The translations under genes and the position numbers were made by a program. Positions 61,545-64,000 of a DNA stretch of 64,000 nucleotides are shown here, piece after piece; the first letter of the stretch is position 1, and each line of letters begins with the position of its first letter. The notes under the pieces are model-generated. The model did no database searches and was not told where the DNA came from. It saw only the letters and a list, made by a program, of their open reading frames with translations. Where the stretch lies: the NCBI GenBank assembly GCA_002104905.1, contig MCFE01000494.1:1-64000 (forward strand), written 5' to 3'. Origin of the DNA: Basidiobolus meristosporus CBS 931.73 (taxonomy: Eukaryota > Basidiobolomycota > Basidiobolomycetes > Basidiobolales > Basidiobolaceae).

Positions 61545-61902
61545 GTCAGACAATCATCAAATTTCTGGTGTGACACTGTACAATTAGTGCCAATTTAGGC
61601 TGATAAGTATCAGTGACCAGCATAATTTACTGGTCAAGCACTTGTTCGATTGGAATCCAACAAGTTCTAAGGCTAAGGAATGGTCTCACATACCTTCAAG
61701 GTAGCCATTACTTCATAGTTATTTAAAGTGTTTGCCATCAATTATATTAGATATGTTTGCATTGGAATGATACTGATTGCAGTGCTTCATAACTTCTCAA
61801 TATTTGTCAGACTGCATGAGCTTCTTCAGATGAGGTATTACTGGAATATATCTGAAGTGTAAGCAAAATTCTCCTCCTGTGGTGGTGGATTCCTGACAAG
61901 TT
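61545..61902 (-). pseudogene. Inverted fragment of the Tnp2-like transposon
   Basis: The reverse complement aligns in order with plus-strand 741-1100 of the left-end element: TTGTCAGGAATCCACCACCA, CAGATATATTCCAGT, GCAAACATATCTAATATA and TTGATGGCAAACA are shared. It is fused to copia RNase H on one side and to GGGTTAGGGG on the other. Confidence 0.7.
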
Positions 61903-61912
61903 GGGTTAGGGG
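61903..61912. repeat. GGGTTAGGGG junction
   Basis: Short telomere-like tract exactly between the Tnp2 fragment and the next LTR. It could equally be a purine tract preceding the LTR. Confidence 0.4.
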
Positions 61913-62088
61913 TGTTGTGAAAATTTGTATTTCCACCTAAATATTCACCTAACTTAGTCACTTAGATCATTACCTTCATATCCTAGAGAATACTGACCAT
62001 ACTCCTTATTGGGATTTACTTAGAATATTTTCACCAGAAACATCAGATACCCACAACATGAAAATTTGATAAGTGGGCCAAACTGTTG
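61913..62088 (+). repeat. Copia LTR 5' half
   Basis: TGTTGTGAAAATTTGTATTT to TAAGTGGGCCAAAC. With the following segment it is an inverted copy of the junction at 60905-61159. Confidence 0.75.
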
Positions 62089-62161
62089 TAAGAGTCTTGG
62101 TAATATTGGAAGTGATTGGGAGGACAGGTAGATTATGTGGCTTTCACTTAATGATTTATTG
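62089..62161 (-). repeat. Copia LTR 3' end, reversed, cut off at telomeric repeat
   Basis: TGTTGTAAGAGTCTTGGTAA to CACTTAATGATTTATTG, then abruptly GGTTAGGGGG. The rest of the LTR is missing. Confidence 0.75.
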
Positions 62162-62163
62162 GG

Positions 62164-62464
62164 TTAGGGGGAGACAGTCACCAACAGGCAAAATCTTTAT
62201 TTCAGTTGAAACAAAGAAGCCAGCACTACTGTTGTAGCTTTGATACAAGAGTGTGTAGCTGAGGGGAATTTGTAGGTAAGTTAATAAGAAGTGATGATAG
62301 TTCTTCAGTGCCCAAGACACTGTTCAGTGGGAAGGGGGATAGCAAGAGAGGTAAGAATGACTTGTGAACAACATTAATAAGGGGAATATGATAAGAATTG
62401 ATATTCATCATAAAGGGAGTGTGCTGCTGCAGATATTGCTGCCAAAGGTCTGTCAAGTATTTCA
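62164..62464 (-). mobile_element. Telomere-attached element, family A copy 1 (5'-truncated)
   Basis: On the minus strand an open frame (about 62460 down to 62226) ends in LVSKLQQ and a stop. A 60-bp tail follows: GGCTTCTTT, GAAATAAAGAT, a hairpin-like GCCTGTTGGTGA, CTCCCCCTAACCC. The plus strand therefore reads TTAGGG directly into the element's 3' end. The reading frame encodes WQQYLQQHTPF and FPLNSVL blocks shared with families A2 and B. I do not recognise the protein. The 5' end is cut at the next element's tail, as expected for incomplete reverse transcription. Confidence 0.6.
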
Positions 62465-62558
62465 GGTAGGGGGGATGATCATCACCAAAGGGTGAAATCA
62501 TTATTTAAATAATAAATAAAGAAGCCAAGTTTGAATATGAATATCTGAGATGCAGGGG
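62465..62558 (-). mobile_element. Telomere-attached element, short truncated copy
   Basis: Variant tail TTTCACCCTTTGGTGATGAT ending in CCCCCCTACC, AATAATG in place of AATAAAG, GGCTTCTTTATT, and a short body cut off at GATGCAG before the next GGGGTTAGGGGGG. Confidence 0.55.
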
Positions 62559-62720
62559 TTAGGGGGGGAGGAAAGTCACCAAGTGGTGAAATCTTTATTT
62601 ACTTATGACAAGTATCTAAAGAAGCCAAGTTTGAATATGAATATCTGAGATGCAGGGGTTAGGGGGGGAGGAAAGTCACCAAGTGGTGAAATCTTTATTT
62701 ACTTATGACAAGTATCTAAA
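62521..62720. repeat. 100-bp tandem repeat (two units plus partial)
   Basis: GAAGCCAAGT recurs at 62521, 62621 and 62721. The unit contains one element tail, one TTAGGG-type tract and a 30-bp body. The two full units look identical by eye through the tail. Confidence 0.85.
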
Positions 62721-63110
62721 GAAGCCAAGTTAATCTGAAGTAGTTCCTAGTTAGCTAGGTCTGAGAGAGGTTTCCTGGAAAGCCAGGCCTGAGAAGTGAG
62801 AATCTGAATATATCTGAGCTAAGTTATACTGGTTTGCGGTAGCTGAATTGTGGCCGGAATGGCCAGTAGACTGGGGGAACTGAGATGAATTTCTGGGCGA
62901 TCACTGGCCAAATTTGCTAGGCAAATCTGACCAATTAGCATTTCAAGGATTTCAGCCAATCAGAGCCTTTACTTTGCCCGATGGTTGATCAAGCCATCTC
63001 CCAATGAGCACACATCAATTTATTGATCAAATTTTGCTGGATCCAGGAATTGAACCCACAACCATGGGAATGGAAGGGTTAGGGATAACCACAAGGCCAA
63101 GTGTCCTTGG
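62659..63110 (-). mobile_element. tRNA-headed SINE-like element with the shared telomeric tail
   Basis: Read on the minus strand from 63108: an A-box-like TGGCCTTGTGG, 31 bases, then a B box GGTTCAATTCC, the spacing of a pol III internal promoter. A 350-bp non-coding body follows, ending in GGCTTCTTTAGATACTTGTC, AAATAAAGATTTCACCACTT, GGTGACTTTCC and CCCCCCCTAACCC. It has no ORF. The tail is shared with the ORF-bearing families, the usual sign of a SINE using a partner LINE's reverse transcriptase. The tRNA cloverleaf is imperfect, so it is not a working tRNA gene. Confidence 0.55.
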
Positions 63111-63609
63111 TTAGGGGAGGGAAAGTCACCAAGTTGGTGAAATCTTTATTTGAGTTAAGAACTAATCTAGGTACAAATAAAGAAGCCAATTAAGAGGTCT
63201 AGAACCTCTCTAATAAGTAATCTAATTTATGTTTTGTCTCATCTCTAATGTTTGTTTCAATAAAGTAAAGCACATCAGGGGTAAATATAAAATTCAGGGG
63301 TTTTGGGGGAAGTACAAATTGTAGATGTTTCTGATCAATATAATCCAAGACTGGAACCCAGCCTGGGATTAGGTGTAGTAGGAAAGGTGTGTGGACTTGT
63401 AAGTAGCTCTGCCACATAGATCTTAGATGGTCCTGAGCCAGTAGTCTTGGTTTCTCAGCTTTGTGAAGTTTTGAAGCAAGCTCTGTTACTACAGCAGAGC
63501 CAACCAGTGTGTGCCAGCAAGAAGATTTCAGGGAGGAGTTAGATTGAAGCCATTGTTTGATGGAGGGGTTATGTGATTTCTGAAGTTTGACTAGGAAGGA
63601 AGCACAGAG
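63111..63609 (-). mobile_element. Telomere-attached element, family B (5'-truncated)
   Basis: The minus-strand frame is open from the 5' cut at 63606 to the stop at 63199 (136 residues), ending YLLERF. It includes WLQSNSSLKSSCWHTLVGSA, then MWQSYLQVHTPFLLHL and LPPKPLNFIFTPDVLYFIE. The last 70 residues align with family A (W-Q-x-Y-L-Q-x-H-T-P-F; L-P-P-x-P-L-N). The tail has AAATAAAGATTTCACCAACT, TGGTGACTTTCCC and TCCCCTAACC. The protein is unrecognised; it might be the C-terminus of a non-LTR or Penelope-like Pol, but no reverse transcriptase motif lies inside the window. Confidence 0.6.
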
Positions 63610-63671
63610 TTAGGGGGGGAGGAAAGTCACCAAGTGGTGAAATCTTTATTTACTTATGACAAGTTTCTAAA
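63610..63671 (-). mobile_element. Extremely 5'-truncated element: 3' tail only
   Basis: Only about 60 bp: TTAGGGGGGGAGGAAAGTCA to ACAAGTTTCTAAAG on the plus strand, the same tail as the SINE-like copy. Its 5' side ends directly in GGGTTAGGGTTAGG. Confidence 0.75.
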
Positions 63672-63694
63672 GGGTTAGGGTTAGGTTAGGGGGG
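63672..63694 (+). repeat. Telomeric repeat tract between elements
   Basis: GGGTTAGGGTTAGGTTAGGGG: three TTAGGG-type units, one short by a G. It reads G-rich toward the right, the orientation expected if the chromosome end lies to the right. Confidence 0.85.
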
Positions 63695-64000
63695 AGACAG
63701 TCACCAACAGGTGAAATCTTTATTTCAGTTGAAACAAAGAAGCCAGCGCTACTGTTGTAGCTTTGATACAAGACTGTGTAGCTGAGGGGAATTTGTAGGT
63801 AAGTTAATAAGAAGTGATGATAGCTCTTCAGTGCTCAAGACACTGTTCAGTGGGAAGGGGGGTAGCAAGAGAGGTAAGAATGACTTGTGAACAACATTAA
63901 TGAGGGGAATGTGATAAGGATTGATATTCATCATAAATGGAGTGTGCTGCTGCAGATATTGCTGCCAAAGGTCTGTCAAGTACTTCAGGTAGGCCAGCTT
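63686..64000 (-). mobile_element. Telomere-attached element, family A copy 2 (runs off the window)
   Basis: The minus-strand frame from 63979 to the stop at 63749 ends LVSKLQQ. It is nearly identical to copy 1, differing at a handful of bases. The tail has a complete TTTCACCTGTTGGTGACTG hairpin. The 5' part continues past the window edge. Confidence 0.65.

Noticed and set aside
63035..63110. A functional tRNA gene on the minus strand
   Set aside because: A and B boxes are present, but the T-stem and acceptor stem do not pair well and the sequence continues into a tailed repeat. A SINE head fits better.
62511..63700. CRISPR array
   Set aside because: Repeats are few, tails are of unequal spacing, and the context is eukaryotic telomere-type DNA.

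Overview
The window is fungal nuclear DNA. Genes are split by many short GT-AG introns (mostly 40-80 nt), telomere repeats are TTAGGG-type, and the protein set is fungal: a fused type I fatty acid synthase, a PDR-type ABC transporter, a tetraspanin and a Sec9-like SNARE. Three genes point, by inference, to an early-diverging fungus (Mucoromycota or Zoopagomycota-like) rather than a typical ascomycete: a MUL1-like RING E3 ligase, a 6-pyruvoyl-tetrahydropterin synthase and an oligopeptidase B. I cannot name the species. Layout: 1-9.6 kb is a transposon graveyard. It holds a decayed Tnp2/CACTA-type transposase and a Ty1/copia element broken by a reversed copia fragment. 9.9-59.4 kb is a compact gene block of fifteen recognised protein genes: Glo3-like ArfGAP, tetraspanin, PDR ABC transporter, Sec9/SNAP25-like SNARE, TXNDC9-like protein, MUL1-like E3, BAR-PH-ArfGAP-ankyrin protein, NUDIX ADP-sugar hydrolase, V-ATPase subunit H, sphingoid-base-phosphate phosphatase, CFIm68/CPSF6-like RRM protein, oligopeptidase B, PTPS, a 12.3-kb intronless fatty acid synthase, and a SulP sulfate permease. 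A secreted heme-thiolate peroxygenase is the last gene. 60.0-62.16 kb is a pile of copia LTR fragments in both orientations, with a copia RNase H piece and an inverted Tnp2 piece. 62.16-64.0 kb is a head-to-tail array of minus-strand elements separated by TTAGGG-like tracts. I rebuilt exon structures by reading splice signals and checking codon phase. Most genes close perfectly in frame. The ABC transporter (near 15.08 kb) and oligopeptidase B (near 38.29 kb) each keep one unexplained one-base frame break. Several genes serve membrane trafficking and lipid metabolism (two ArfGAPs, a SNARE, a V-ATPase subunit, LCB-phosphate phosphatase, FAS), but the grouping looks incidental and not like a pathway cluster. 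The most interesting part is the right end. Several different element bodies (two related ORF-bearing families and a tRNA-headed SINE-like element) share one 3' tail: AATAAA or similar, a TCACC-loop-GGTGA stem-loop, a C-run, then TAACCC. Each tail is joined directly to telomere-type repeat, and one copy is truncated to about 60 bp and then followed by fresh TTAGGG repeats. This is the layout expected if reverse transcription is primed by the chromosome's own G-rich 3' end, and it looks like an undescribed telomere-attached retroelement system with a SINE passenger.
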